This document shows, piece by piece, positions 24,031 through 37,650 of a stretch of 64,000 nucleotides of DNA (within the stretch, counting starts at the first letter, position 1; the number at the start of each line of letters is the position of its first letter). The notes below the pieces were generated by a model. The model ran no database searches. It had not been told where the DNA came from and saw only the letters and a list, made by a program, of their open reading frames with translations. The position numbers and the translations under genes were made by a program. The DNA comes from Nymphaea colorata (taxonomy: Eukaryota > Streptophyta > Magnoliopsida > Nymphaeales > Nymphaeaceae). The stretch spans positions 4,853,224-4,917,223 of the forward strand of contig NC_045141.1 in the NCBI RefSeq assembly GCF_008831285.2, in the 5' to 3' direction.

Positions 24031-25499
24031 CATGTTAATTTTGGAAATCATGAGGTAGCCATGCATAAAGATTATGCTTTAGGTATATGTCCGATTTGGA
24101 GGTTAGTAAGATAGGTATGTATATATGAGTATCACCATCCCCACTGGACATATCTCAATCCGCTGAATTTGGCTACTTTTGGGCTCCAAAAAGGGTGAAT
24201 TAGTTAAAAAACAAATATCTCAACTCATAGAAAGGTGCTTGTTGCATTTAATTAGCTTAAAATAGTCTCATAATATGTAATGTGTATGAGGCAACGTGTT
24301 TGAGATAATGTGCTAACATACCGAATGTGTGAGATATTGTATATATAAAATCTTATGCAGTTGCTAATGAAGGCAGCAAGTGTTGAATCTAGACTCATTT
24401 AACTACCTAAAGTAAGATGAAATCATGAACATGAATCACCAAGAAGTTCATCTTACTGATGGATATGATCATGCAAATAATGGTCGATGGCCGATGAAGG
24501 ACCAACTCGATCGTCCACTAGTTATGTTATAAAGGGTACAACATGCATACTCAAGTAGGCGAACACATAGAAGGTGCAACTCTGTCTGATGTTGCTTATC
24601 AAGTGATGGCCTTATGTTCATTCCTTTCATTTCTAACGAGCATTCAAATGATCTTTGGGTTTCTTATTCAAGTTCAATAGCCTAACTATGATGTTGTGAC
24701 GCAATCCTTTCAATGTGCATGTCATCTAGATTGTGAAGTAGTATGCTATGTTTTCAAAATGGAACATGCAGAAGATAATCGTTTTCTTCTAATTCTGTAC
24801 AAACATTTCGACTCAGCACAAATTATCTCCCATTACATCATTTCTCAACTTCAAGTTCTTTTATGATTGAATCTTGTGCATCCAAACAGACCAGACATGT
24901 AATAGAGCTCTAGGGGATGGTCTTAGTCTCCATAGCAATTGCTTAAGAAATATACATGGCATGAGAGACATAAAGTAAAGATTGGCATATGAGATGTAGA
25001 AATTGCCTTGATTAACCTCGGCTCATGTGAAAGAGTTGTTATGTTATGGAATGAGTTAAGGTCTTGTTGAAATTGCATCTAAACTAGCATCCATGCTAAA
25101 AATAAATGGGATGCTCTTAATGGAGGTGGAACTGGCCCATTTTGAGAGGGTGTGATTACTATATTATATTTGAGAGAGAGAGAGAGAGAGAGAGAAAGAT
25201 ATATTCATATTAATTAAAACAAAAAGAGGCTAAAAAATCAGCTTTTCTTTGTTGTGGACCCACATGGCATGGTCCCCATGACTCCCCTTTCACCCACCTA
25301 ATGAACTCATTGGATATGTGCTCTCACAACATGCGACCTATGTATAATGATATGACTGGCTGTCCAGAATTACCCAGCCCTCTCATAATGTCATCCGATC
25401 CATTTGAGAAGGATGGCTTTGTTTTTTTTTTTCCAATCTCTTTATACCTATTACATACATAAAGGTGCTTGGTAGCAGTAACAGTTTGTTACTAGTCCT
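24031..25499. other. No gene recognised
   Basis: AT-rich sequence with a (GA)n run at about 25,165-25,195. No coding motif was found on either strand. Confidence 0.55.
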
Positions 25500-25960
25500 T
25501 AAGCACACATAGGATCAACTTGTCAAGTCATTGGTCATCGTGATGCAAATTATGTTGAAGACTTATTGACTCGAAGATCGACCATTGGATATAGATCCAG
25601 TCTTGGAAGTAGAGCAATGTCATGGTGTAGTAAGAGACCACCAATAGTTTCACTGGCTACAACAAAAGCAGAGTATAGAGCAGCAAAAGAATGTGTGTGG
25701 TTGATGCGACCTTTTAAAAGACATTAAATAAGATGTGGAATTGCAATGAGACTCTACTGTAATAATCAAAGTGCAATTAGACTTGCAGAGAGTCATGTCT
25801 TTCATGTTCAAATGGAATATATAAATGTGAAACATCATTTTAGCGGAGAGAATGTACTCAAATGAGAGATTCAGTTGCATTCAATCGCTTCATAAGATCA
25901 AGTTGCTAACATCTTTACCAAAGGCTTTACTAGTACAAACATTCACTAAGCTTAGAAAAA
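25500..25960 (+). pseudogene. Copia family 1: RNase H fragment
   Basis: The plus strand encodes GHRDANYVEDLLTRRSTIGY, then SWCSKRPPIVSLATTKAEYRAA and, after a frameshift, RDSVA/IQLHS-type sequence to the DIFTKGL-like end. The order is that of a Copia RNase H. The 5' part of the element is missing (similarity starts near 25,520). The tail matches the fragment at 3-95. Confidence 0.88.
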
Positions 25961-26002
25961 TGTTAAGAGTCATGAGTAGAGAGTTGGTAATGAGGGGGAG
26001 AT

Positions 26003-26530
26003 TGTAAAGAGTCATCACCAACTATCTCAAAAAATCATAAGCCTCCTTTTGTAAAGTGGTGGAACCTTCACCAACGACCTTCTCAATCCCTATAAATAGG
26101 GGTGCTGGCCTTTGTGTGTATTATCAAGAGAGTGGTGACTCTCTTGAGCAAGAGTTTAGTGAGTTCGTGTGCTCACTTTGTGAGTTGGAGTGTGCGAGTC
26201 TCAAGTGTGTGCTCAACTGCGGGGATGTTGGCTGCTTGGGTGATAGTTCACTACATGAGCTTGTTGAGGTGAGTTCTTGTACCTCAGTTTTGTAAGTTTC
26301 ATCTTGACAAATAATGCAAGTATATTATTTAAGTGTACTTGGTGCATTTATGTCATCCTTTGTTGAGATCATTTTTTGAACTTTTATTTGTTTGGTAATT
26401 GAGCTTTTATTAAGTAAACTTTGATAAGTTTATTATTAAAAATTATTTTGAACATCGAGACACCTTACGTTTTTTATCTGTATAAGTTGTTCGGGCTTGG
26501 ATCTAAGTTAAATTTAGGGCCCCCATTTTC
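26003..26530 (+). mobile_element. Copia 3' LTR (family 1, copy 2)
   Basis: Begins TGTAAAGAGTCATCACC after GAGGGGGAG, with TATA box CTATAAATAGG at 26,090-26,100. It ends near GGATCTAAGT...GGGCCCC. It shares start, TATA and end with 142-653 but differs by many indels, so the two insertions are independent and old. Confidence 0.8.
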
Positions 26531-27662
26531 ACCTATATAGCTGCATGAAGGCTTTGATAATCTAGGCAAGACAATCGACTGTCTGATGAAGTAGTTCTCC
26601 TGTTGCGCACAGGAATCACCGCTACTGAAATTATGTGTGAGATTAGGGATGGACGAAGAGTCGACCAAGCCTTGGAAGCAGAGGCCGGGACCTTCTGGGG
26701 TTGGGCCAGCAGCAATTGGCAGGCCGATCGCTGTGATGAATACTTGCTTCACTTCTCTATAATTTGTCACAAAAACATCCCACTATCATTTGAAATTCAA
26801 GCATTCCAAGTGAACTGAATTTTATTTTTTGCAAGTTGGTAGTGAAAGCCTTTCTGTAAAGTATCAGATATTTGTTTTATGTCGAACATGCTCGGTCTCG
26901 TAAAATCGTCTTGACTTTATTGCCTATGATCCAGATTCATCTCCTTGTTTGTCAAGTTATCCTATTCCATCCTCCCCTTTCTTTTGTAACTTGGACAAAT
27001 TCGTCCTCAATGTCAAGAGTCAATAAGTTGGACTATGTAATTTAAGGACAATTTTGAAGAGAAAAATATGAATGTTTTTGGAAGTTGGTTATATAAAGTT
27101 ACAGATAAGGTGTAATTTTCCATGAGAACTAAGTGATTCATATTGATCTCCAGTGAAAACCTATAAATGATCTACCTAAAAATGTAATTGCCTATTGTAC
27201 AAATAAGACGTTAAATAGAAGTATGAGAAAACCAATGGTTTGACATTTTACAGCTTTGTCCTGTAAAATTCTGTTTATACCCATAGCAAGAACTTTTAAG
27301 TACCCACTTTGTAGCTTAAAAATCAACAGATGTTAATATAAGCGATTAATTTTTTTAATTAAGCGAGAAAACCTGAATGGCCGTAAATAATTAGGCAAAA
27401 AAAAAAAAAGGAACTTCGTGATGGAAAAAAACCACTTTTTTAACAATCTAAATCAAAACCAATTAAAGCATATCTACAAGACATGGGAAATAATGAATGC
27501 ATGATTTACATATTTGATTGGATTAATTTAGTGAAAAATCATATTAGAAATGACAATTATTTGGGATATGCATGATAATAAGGAGTCATCAACAGTACTA
27601 CCAGTGACTTCGGAAATGGTGTCATACCTGTATGGCTTCCTAGGCAGTTGTTAGTGACAAAT
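26531..27662. other. No gene recognised
   Basis: Short ORFs on both strands near 26,470-26,820 have no recognisable motif. The rest is AT-rich. Confidence 0.5.
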
Positions 27663-27780
27663 GTTTTATGTATGTCCAAAAAGGCGTCACTAGTGACAAA
27701 TAGCGACATACTATTGTTTTATATATGTCCAAAAAGGCGTCACTAGTGACAAATAGCCACATAATAATGTTTTATATAAC
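27663..27780 (+). repeat. 53-bp tandem repeat, about 2.2 copies
   Basis: Units start at 27,663, 27,716 and 27,769 (GTTTTATRTATGTCC...). The first two are nearly identical and each contains the palindrome CACTAGTG. Confidence 0.85.
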
Positions 27781-27865
27781 ACAACTTGTGCAGCTGCATA
27801 AGTAGGGCGACATAACTGCCTAGGAAGGCATCAAGTGCTGACATAAATAAGGTGGGACCGCCCTT

Positions 27866-27960
27866 CTGGCAATCATTCAAAATGGCGAAGTCCAAAAATG
27901 GCCCATTAGAAAAGTCGTTGTTGACTCTATCAAATAATATTGCCATTAATTGATGCCAGG
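27866..27960 (+). repeat. TNL 5'-flank repeat, copy 3 (fragment)
   Basis: About 95 bp very close to 23,765-23,860 (GGCAATCATTC ... TCGTTGTTGACTC ... AATAATATTG), so it was copied more recently than copy 1. Confidence 0.75.
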
Positions 27961-28572
27961 TTCATTGAATGGACAGTGAACAAGAGGCCAAAGTTGAGTG
28001 GGAAACCTTATAGCTTGATATGGAATTTTGACGCCGCCAAAACCTCAGTATTAGATTTTTTTATTATTTTTTTAAAATAGAATTCTGAAAATTGTAAGTT
28101 GGGGGTGCTTCTAGGAAGGAGGGGAAGCATGAATGTAGGTGGAAACTGTCTCAAATGAGTTTAAAACCGATCTAGCAGAAAAACCAGCGATCTAGCAGAA
28201 AAACACTGTTTTTCTGCAGGTATGGCTTAAGAAAACACTGTTTTTACTAGGCCTACTGAATCAAACCGATCTAGCAGAAAAACCAGCGATCTCAACCTAC
28301 TTTAAAAATGGATGAAATGTCTGACGTGAAGTTTAAACATGCATTACAAGACTAGAATCATACATTTCTGCCTATGATGAAGCATGATAAGCATTCACAC
28401 TTGGCGACAAACTATGAAACCAGTGACATTTTCAAGGAACTGATTTGTGTCTTGTGCATTTGGGTAGGCCAGCAGGCCTAGGGTGAGTGCTCAAGGATTA
28501 AGCACACCTCGGGAAGTGGTGCCAAGCGAAGAGGAAAAGAGGATAATGCCTCAGACGGAGGAATTCTAGGTG

Positions 28573-28842
28573 ATGGTGGACGCAGTTATCAATCCAAATG
28601 CTGATATGGTCCGCAACAAGCGAAGGATACCCGTCTTTGTGGCTCTAACAGATCCCTGAACTCGCTCTCTTAACATTCTTCATTGCCTTACCATTCTTTC
28701 CACGTATATGGTGGACGCAGTTATCAAGCCAAATGCTGATATGGTCCGCAACAAGCGAAGGATACCCGTCTTTGTGGCTCTAACAGATCCCTGAACTCGC
28801 TCTCTTAACATTCTTCATTGCCTTACCATTCTTTCCACGTAT
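28573..28842 (+). repeat. 135-bp perfect-looking tandem duplication
   Basis: Units 28,573-28,707 and 28,708-28,842 are almost identical; I see one substitution (ATCAATCC/ATCAAGCC). Upstream, CCGATCTAGCAGAAAAACC occurs at about 28,169 and 28,266, another local duplication. Confidence 0.9.
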
Positions 28843-29710
28843 ATTGTGAGAAGTTGTGACGCGTTTGGAGGATGACTACTTAAGATAGAAGTAAAAACTT
28901 TTACCTGGCAAAATCTTATCGATTCTCTTACTGGGTGGCGGTTTTCTTTTGGCATATGATTGTTGCGTGCACTGGCCGGCACACACAACTCCAACTCCTC
29001 TTTTGAGTTTTGAGTCCCACCACCCCCTTCCTCCCTTTCTCTTATACGTATTCTGTATTCCTTTATTGTTTTTGACAATTTTTGCAAAATCATTGACAAT
29101 TTGTCACTTAATTATATGTTCTCTCTCTCTTTCTACCCTTTATCTAGATATCATGCCTTTCCATGTGATGTAAGCAAAAGAATTGGAATTGCCTCGTCAT
29201 TCACTTGGTAAGATGGATAGACTTTGAATGTCATTTTCCATCTTGATTGCATGTCCGATTGAACCGTTCCAAAAAAAAAACAGATATAGGAAAAAAATTA
29301 ATCTCTGATTAAGAAACTGATCGTATTCGGATTTAAGAAATAACATCCGACTGGTTTCTGATTCAGATTCTGATAGATATAAGTATCGGATCAGATACCA
29401 ATTCAGATCAGATTTAGTTTTAAGTAATTACTTATATACAATGCTCTTACCTTTTGAAAATTTTACTAGATACAGTTCAAAATTTGGATTTGGAATGTGA
29501 AACCAGATCTTGAATTCAGATTCAGAGATAATACCTCTCCAGTCTATGAAATCTGAATTCGAATACCAATATATGAATACCTAAAGAAACACCAATATGT
29601 GAATACCTGAAGAAACGGATATGATGAAGAGTATACCCAATTTAAATCCAATCCATTAACATCCCCACTTGCAAAGAACATTGCTTTAGACAGAGAAAGA
29701 AAGAAAGGCA

Positions 29711-29920
29711 GTGGGGGCCGAAGACCTTCCCGTTCCAATCGAAGACGTCATTGATGACCATCTTCTGAAGGAAACCAATGGTACCGCAACTGAAAGACCA
29801 GCTGCTTGGAATGATCTTTTGGTGATGATGATGGACATAAGGCTGTCATGTTCATGGGAGTCTCTAATTGTCAGAATGGACATGAAGGAGGTAGTCGCCA
29901 GGCTTAAAAGATACCACAGA
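29711..29920 (+). pseudogene. LRR-XII receptor kinase, C-terminal tail fragment
   Basis: The frame encodes VIDDHLLKETNGT, then DLLVMMMDIRLSCSWESLIVRMDMKEVVARL. This matches the last helices of the kinase domain and tail in EFR/FLS2-like kinases, and the end of the kinase at 59.0 kb (VIDGHLLKQNN ... GLSCSRKAPTERMGMKEVVARL). The catalytic core is absent. It sits just outside the left arm of the large inverted duplication. Confidence 0.85.
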
Positions 29921-31044
29921 AGGCTTCTTCTTTTGAAAAATGTCAGAAAAACTTTCTTTATTTCACAACAGATTAAACCCCTGAGCCTAACGAGCCCCAT
30001 CGCCATCTCTTGGGCATGGTCGTGCTGTGAAGATCAAAGATGAGCGTCACAGTCGACTGTAAGTTGAATTTCTCAAGTAATCTTCTCCTGCTTTTGAATA
30101 TGCCAAGAATAACTTTTATTGCAAAACCAAAAGGCGACCACCCAAATATGGAACCATTTCTCAATGTCCACAAGCTCCAGCATGCCGATACTCTTGGAGA
30201 AGCTGAAGTTATTCCGCAACTTCTCATTCAGCACATCGTGAACAGTCCTCACCGATACTCTTGGAGGAGTTGGGAGGACTCAAGAGAACGACTGACCATG
30301 GTTTCCTTGAAAATCGATGGACCTAAGAACAAAAAATAAAAATGTAAAATATTAGAAAAGTGAGAAAATCAGCATGGGTAGTTGCCAATGGATCCGATTC
30401 AAATAAAATATATTCTTGACCGTACGGATACTTATATACTCAGATTCAAGTTTGGATACGAATTTAAAAAATTATATCCAAATTTGGATCCAAAATCAGA
30501 TTCCACAATCTGAATGTGATTTTTTTCCTCATCCAAAACTGAACCCAAAATCAGATTTCATAATTTGAATATGATCTAAATACATTTTTTTCATCCTAAT
30601 CTAAATCTGAAATCAATGTCACAATCAGAATCCAACCAGAATCCTATTTTTATGTTCATATATGAATTTGAATCTGAATCCATATTTTGAACTGAATCTG
30701 GCTGATTTACAAACTGTAAAAGCATTTAATAAAGAATTTTTATTTAAATCTAAGTCCCAACTGGATCTGATCCAATATTTTTGTATATTTGAATCTGAAC
30801 TGAATTCAACTGAATATAACTAAATCTGAATCCGTTCGAATATTTATGCATATATGAATCTAAATCTAATCAGATGTCATTTCTTGATTTCCAATCTTAT
30901 CTAATTTTTTAGTTGGTTAGTAAATTTTTTAGTCAAGTCAAATCACACATATTGACATCCTGAGGTTGAAGCTTCCCCACTCCAACTGACATGTTTTACC
31001 ATTGTAAACAGGGGACGAGTCCATTTGTGTGTGTCGTGTGGATA

Positions 31045-31395
31045 AAGCTGTAAAACGAGTCGAGCCAACTCAAGCTCGACTTGAATTTGCTCTGTTAATC
31101 TCAAGCTTAACTCAAAACTAGTGATTATAAACAAGTCAAATTCGAGTTTCATAAAATTGATTTGATTGAACTTGAGTAAACCATTATTCTAGGCATTCTT
31201 TTGAAATTTTTCAAACTTAAAACCAAAAAAAGAAGTCAGGTCAAATGGGGAGTTGGTAAACGAGCTTAAAAGAGTCATGCTTGAGCTTTGGCTTGGTCTA
31301 TCAAATGGAGTTCAAGCTGAGCTTGCATAGCTAAACTTGAGCATGAGCCAAGCTGAACGAGCTCGATTTTGACTCGGCCCGTATATAGCCCTACA
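31045..31395. repeat. Foldback island of GAGTCGAGC/CTCGAGC words
   Basis: One end reads AAGCTGTAAAACGAGTCGAG. The other, on the opposite strand, reads AGGGCTATATACGGGCCGAG. The body is imperfect repeats of ACTCAAGCTCG. It is present in the right arm at about 55,735-56,090 and related to 41,700-42,060. Confidence 0.6.
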
Positions 31396-31834
31396 AGTGG
31401 ATCAAGTGTGTGCTGAAGTGGTGTGAGGTCCCTGTGTAGTGAACTCACGGCATAAGCAAGTGTTAATGATTCACTTCTTAATTTTAGTTTTGACAGCACT
31501 CACTCGTGTTGAATGGTTTACCCCATCACTGTATCCCTGCCTGTCTGTGCTCAATGTTTAAACTCTTCGGTGGCTTTTTCCCTCGGAAGGATATAATAAG
31601 ATCGTTCTCCTAAAAGATATTCCTTTCATCCAACTGACCTCAGAATGGTGACAATTTGTCCCTGTGGAACTTGTCTTGCATAAGTTGTTCTTCTTCATGC
31701 TAAGTCAATAGATCGAATACCCTTAAGAATTGGAAAAAAAAAAAACCCTTGACATGGTTATCATGAGTTCAGTGTACTCTCCCAGATTTTGAGAAATGTA
31801 AACTTACTCTTTGGCAGTCTAGAAAAAGAAAAAA

Positions 31835-33370
31835 AAAATCACTTTGGCCCCTTCAAAAATTTTTAAATCGTGAATTTTTCTTAGCCATAATATAATGAGC
31901 TGCAAAAGTTGGGGAAAAATATGATAATTTTTGAAATTTAAAAAATCTTAAAATTTAGGGAAAAAATAGAATCTAGGAAAGAACATAAAACATAACTAGA
32001 TAATCCACAAATAAAAATCAGAAAATACAAACAGTTTGACATTGAAAAGGGAAAAATAAAAAGGCCTAAAATGTTTAAATGAGAGGCAAAAATTGAAAAA
32101 AATGCTATATTTTTTAGTGCCTTTTTATTTTGGTATTTTTTTTTTCAAAAAACGATATCATTTTTGGCTTTTTTGGATGACTTGATTTGCTCAATCTGTC
32201 TGTTTATTGTTTTGAAATCTAAAGGGAACATATCATTTTTGTTCACACTTACCATATCATTGTTGTTTAACACTTGATAGCCTTCCCTAATATTTGTAAG
32301 GGTATTTATGTAATTTTTCCTTTTATGGGTTTTGCTCTAATCTCATGTAAAAGAAAACGCCATTTTTAGCTTGTGCTTTGTAATTTTTTTCTGATAGTGG
32401 AAATTGCTTTGTGTGGCGACGGTGGACGTAAGAAAACGTTGTCTCCTCCAAACCACTTAAAATCTTTGTATGTTATTTCAATGTCATTCTTTTCTTCTGA
32501 TTCAATTTTCTTGGTGTGTTAAGAAAGTTAGAGAGAGAGAGAGAGCCAAGTTTCTAAAGGGTGAGACAGGTTTCAGATCCATGGAGAGAGCGGGCGCAAC
32601 CAGATCCATTCCACGCGTCCTTTTGCTTATGTTTATTTACTCTTTTGTACCGTCTCAGTTTGAGACGTGTTAGAATCGTTTTTGCTTATGTTCTTGTGCC
32701 GTCTCGGGTTAGGAGTTAGTGAACCGAGACATACTCTCTTGTATCTAAACTCAAGGGCGTGAAACCCTAATTATGCGTTTGATAGTGAAGAATTGAGTTT
32801 GGTGACTTTCTCTCTCTTCTCCCCACGTGGGTCTTCTCCTTCTCTCTCATCCCATCTTCTTCTCCACCCAGTCTACTAGTCTTCCCGGTGGCGGCCGGAA
32901 GGATTTCTTCTCACCCTTGACCAGTCACGGCTGGTGTCTTTCTTCGATCTGACAGCATCAATCCTCCTCCTTTCCTCAATACTCTTTTCTTCTTCTCCCC
33001 AACCGGCCGAAGGAATCCATGGTTGAAGATTGCAAGGGGCTGCTTCCAGCCATCCAAGTGATCAACAGCCTACGCTTCACCCCAGCCAACATGAAGAAGT
33101 GTTTCACGGTGCATTCCTTCGCATACCCATGAAGGTTTAGAGGCTGGAATCACGACAGGGAAGGCTGCAGTGAAGGAGCATGCCAGTAGATCTGGTGTTC
33201 GACTTCCAAAGTAGCAGCACGACCATCAACCGACGAACGAACATCTGCCTCCCCTGATCCTGGATAGGAGGAAAAGCTGTGGCAGACCACAAAGTTGAGA
33301 TCAATCTGCCCTGCTGAGCGTGATCTTGGGTAGCGATAGCGCCGGCAGCGAGGTTCTATCAGTTTTTTAA
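31835..33370 (+). mobile_element. About 1.5-kb insertion in the left arm only
   Basis: The right arm lacks this block: AGTCTAGAAAAA is followed there, within ~90 bp, by the sequence that the left arm shows at 33,370. The inserted DNA is AT-rich to ~32.45 kb, then CT-rich with a short ORF from ATG 33,019. I see no LTR, polypurine tract or transposase. It may be a non-autonomous element or a gene fragment. Confidence 0.6.
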
Positions 33371-36300
33371 AGGTTGAACTTTAAAGGCAAAAGTTTCTGA
33401 CTCCACCACTGCTCTGATTTTGCACCTTGATATGGAGTGCTAGCTTGTGTTTTTTCTAGCTTCTATGTTTTAGGTGATGTTTTGACTGCTGGTCCTGCTA
33501 AATGAAGGAAATTAGACAGTTATGCTGTCTTAACTGCATGGGTTGGTATTCCATCTTTTTGTGTAAACAGAATTAGATACTTGTGCAGGGTTTTTGGGTG
33601 AGTGGGAGGCTAAATCAGAGTGCCCAGGTGAAAATAGAAGCCTCCCTATTCCATTTGATGCTTCAGGGCTCAAGAAATGGATCGGCTGGAGGGTAATGCT
33701 CTCATTATTTTTCACCTTGCATGTCAATACATCTCATTGCAGTATAAAGGGTTGATGCTATGAGAGGAGTTCACTATAGTCTTCATAAGGATGTGATCAA
33801 GTTTTTTTGTAAATTGATTCACTTTAATGCTGACCGGGAATGCAATCAAACCCCTGACCGGGAATGCAATCAAGCGTTCAGTGTCGGCTTGGATTATGAT
33901 TTCATTCCTCATTCTTTTGTACACTCTCTTCTGCTTCTTCCTACAGCATACACATTGTTTCCATCGTCGAAGTCGAAAGACTCAACCTGTACCAGGGCTT
34001 CCTTTGTTGTGGGGGTCTCTTTTACAGAGTATGTTTGCATTATTCTTTTTCTCCTCTGACGAACTTGTGTTCTTGATCGTTGCCCTTATCGTCTCATACT
34101 TGGAAACAACTAGGCCCATATATAGGAGACAAAAAATTAAGAACTTTTGCTTTGGAACATTTCAATCAGCCTTTGAGATTTGAAAACTTTTGTCAACAAA
34201 TTGGTTGTGACGATATTCTGCAAATCCATGGAAAAGTCGAAATTTTGATCTTTTTCCTACATGCTTAAGTTTTCCAAACGTCACATTATTAGCAATTGTT
34301 AAACATTTTGGTTTTTTGAAAATTTAGTAAGTAAAAAGTTTAATAATTATATTTTCTTGTTACAACTATGACTGAATTTCTAAATTACTGGACTTCCTTG
34401 AAACTTTTGGTGCCCTATCAATTCAGAGTATTAGATTTAGTGTCTTAGCTCTTCTTATCACTTTCGAACAAGTCTACGTTACTTGCAGCAGTGAAATCTG
34501 TTTTCCGTGGTGAAATAGAATGTGATCAGATTGGAGTTTTTAATCGTCAAATTTCAAGGTCATGTACATTTCGCATCGTCCAGACTTTGCATATGACTTC
34601 TGTCAAATTTTTGTTCCTTTCTTTGACTGTTTAAATTTACATGCTTTGACCAAGGTTGATCAGTTGATTACTAAACCAAATAAGAAGTGAAATAGAATTT
34701 ATCAAAAAGAACTAGCATTTCTACTATCAACAGCCTCTGCCAGGAGTTCGTCAAATATTTACAATCTGCAAATTTTTAAATAGAAAATCTGCTCTATATA
34801 CATATATATAGTGTTCATATGATGCAATAGTTAAGTTACTTAGCGTGGTTCATTGTTGTCGTAGTTTACACGAACGTATAACAAAAATTTATTAACTGCT
34901 AAAGAAACTGTATACATGCATACGTTATATATATATAGACACACATACACACGTACATAGACACATATATCAGATTCAAATAGGATAAATCACGAACTAT
35001 ATCGGTTTTTTTGGATATTCACATGTCTATATTCAAATTCTGATTCCAATACAAACAATGCATCTAAAATCCAATAACAAAATCTGAATTCGAATTTTGA
35101 ATCAATTCTGGCTTATTTGAATATAAGATTTGTATTTAAAATTAAATCCAATCCGGATTGAATCCGAATCCAATTGGATATATCCAAATCTGAATCTGAA
35201 TCCAGTCAGATGCCATTTCTTAAATTTGAATCTGATCCAATTTCTTAATCGGATATTAAATTTTTTTCTATGTCCGATATTTTTTGAACTAGTTTGGTTG
35301 GATTTCCAATTAAAATCAAATATATTGACAACCCTAATTTGGGAGGAATTGTCTCTATATGACCTTTCGGTTATGATTGACCATGTCCAGTCAGTGACTA
35401 CCATGCGTTCTAACTTGATTTTGTTTAGCACTCAAAATAATCTTATTTGATCATTTTCTTGGAACTATAATGTCTTGAGAAGCCTTTAACCCCTTACCTC
35501 TGACGGGGCTTTTTTTCACCACCAACAGAGCTGGGTGAAGCTACGTACATCGTAACTTGCCTCTGCATAAGCTTATATCTTGTCTTGATCTTGTCCCAAA
35601 TCTTAGGCAAATTTAGGTAATATTATGTTACAATATTCCATGAATCTGCCCTAAATGTTAGGTCTGATACATAAAACAATAATATACTGTTGTGATTACC
35701 AGACGACCCCTAGTTCCTGCTTTGTTCCTAGAGCTGCGAGCTTGCATCATTGATCATGGATTCTTTCACTTGGAAAACATGTTTGAGATGCTTAAGTCAA
35801 GGCATTTAAATGATATTTTGATTTTTTTTTTTTTGTTTTGTTGGTGGTTGTTGGCTTGCATCAGCTACTTATCTTCCACAGGTATATATGATTGTGATAT
35901 TTTTACAGTCTTCTGTGAAATAATTGCTTATTTGTGTGCTTTAACTTATGGATGCTAGATTTTTGTCATTCCAGTAACATAGGGATCCAATACTAGAATC
36001 CATATGTGATGGTCACATCAACTCAGTGATTAATTATCATCTATAATCTGTATGACCAATCACCAGTATTGATTACTTGCTTGAAGCAAGCAGAAATATA
36101 TGTGGAGCATACTGATTGGGCGATTAAATTTTATACTCATGTAGAGGCCTGAATGAGAGAAACAACATTTAGGAAGCACTTTGATAAAATTAAAATCCAT
36201 TTAATTGATTAAAAACATCAACAGATTATGTTACGAAACATTGCCAAAAGAAAGCACATTAAGTTCATGTTCTTTTGTTGCCATGATTTTCGATTGTTGA

Positions 36301-36839
36301 TTTTTGGCTTTTGCCTTTATATTATTGGGTAAGTCATTAGGCTATGTTAATGCTTTGAGATATAATACCACTAAAAATTAAAATTCCACAACATCTAACA
36401 AGATATTACATATCAAGCCAAAATTGCTAATAGTACTTAGACAGACCCACATTTATAACACACCAAGCATGGAGGCAGGGGTGCCGGCAGGGGCCTTGGC
36501 CCCCAACCCTAAATTTTAAAAAATTCAAACATTGATTTGTAAATTTCATAAATCTTAGTTTAACGTATATAAAAAAAATTAAAAAAATTATTTCGGTCTC
36601 TGTTAAAATTTTGAAACTATAGTTCGATCCTTGCAACGAAAAAATTTCTGGTTCCACCTCTGACACACTCATTCTAATATATAGAGCACTGATATGCTTG
36701 TGCAAGTAATGTCGATCTTATTAATCTCGTGGATTAAATATTTGAGTACTGGTTATGCTATAAGTCACCAAAGAAATGATTGTCAAGTAATATGTTTCTT
36801 GGCTCCTTGAGTCTTACGTAGAAATTAAGTTCTCTTTTT

Positions 36840-37650
36840 GTGCACTTTAACTGCTAACATGTGTCTGTGTGTTTGGGTTTGTTTCTTTTGTGTGCTTTTG
36901 AAGGATTGAGTCAATTCTTGGCAAACATCACCATGAATATCAGCGTTAATTAAAACAATGCTGATTTCTCCATTGCAAGATATAAAAAAATCAAGATAAA
37001 GATAAAGCAACTGGTGATAGCCATGCCAGTCCATACGTGCATGAACACGAGTTGAAGGTTTACTGCTTTGGAAATGTGCTTCACATTTCATGCATGAGTC
37101 TTTTTCTTGCCTCTCCCACCTAACATGTCCTTGAATTTGACAGATATCTTATGAAATTTGACCGATAATTAAGGCCAACGCACATAGTTGTCATATTTTA
37201 CAACTCACCTACCTCCAAGCATTTCATTGGATCCTAATTAGATATTCGCCGCTAGAGGTTCAACTGTGCTCAAGCTCTTTTTTCATAAGTCCGTGTCAAT
37301 GCTGCAAACTGTAGGGTCCTAGTCTGTGCAGAAACAATACAAAAGAAAAAGACTTGGGCTTCTTTTTCAAAGAAATCAAGCGTGGGTGGGTCTGGTAATG
37401 GATCTAAAATTTCATTGCGCGTGAAGAAAAATCAAGGAAGATGCTCTTTCTTTCCAAACGCGAGGACAATATTTGTTTGATTTTTTCAAAGAAATCAAAT
37501 GTGGGTGGGTACGGTAATGTATGCTTTTCAACTCTATTTAATTTCAAACCAGAGTTGTCAATTGTCAACTTTTAAACAGGGAGGTCTTTCTATCATATAA
37601 TGTGGCGAGCATGAAAAATAAAAAGCAAAAAATGCAAAAAAAAATATGGT
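36840..37650 (-). pseudogene. LRR-XII receptor kinase, 5' flank and signal-peptide relic
   Basis: On the minus strand an ATG at about 37,025 opens MAITSCFIFILIFLYLA, a signal-peptide-like stretch, then a stop. Its upstream DNA matches that of the kinase at 47,829 in the same orientation (GCTTTGGAA, CAACTCTATT, TCTATCATATAAT). No LRRs remain. Confidence 0.5.

Noticed and set aside
33760-34268. Overlapping ORFs shared by both inverted arms
   Set aside because: Present in both arms but in different frames with indels; no family recognised, so shared ancestry of the DNA explains them.
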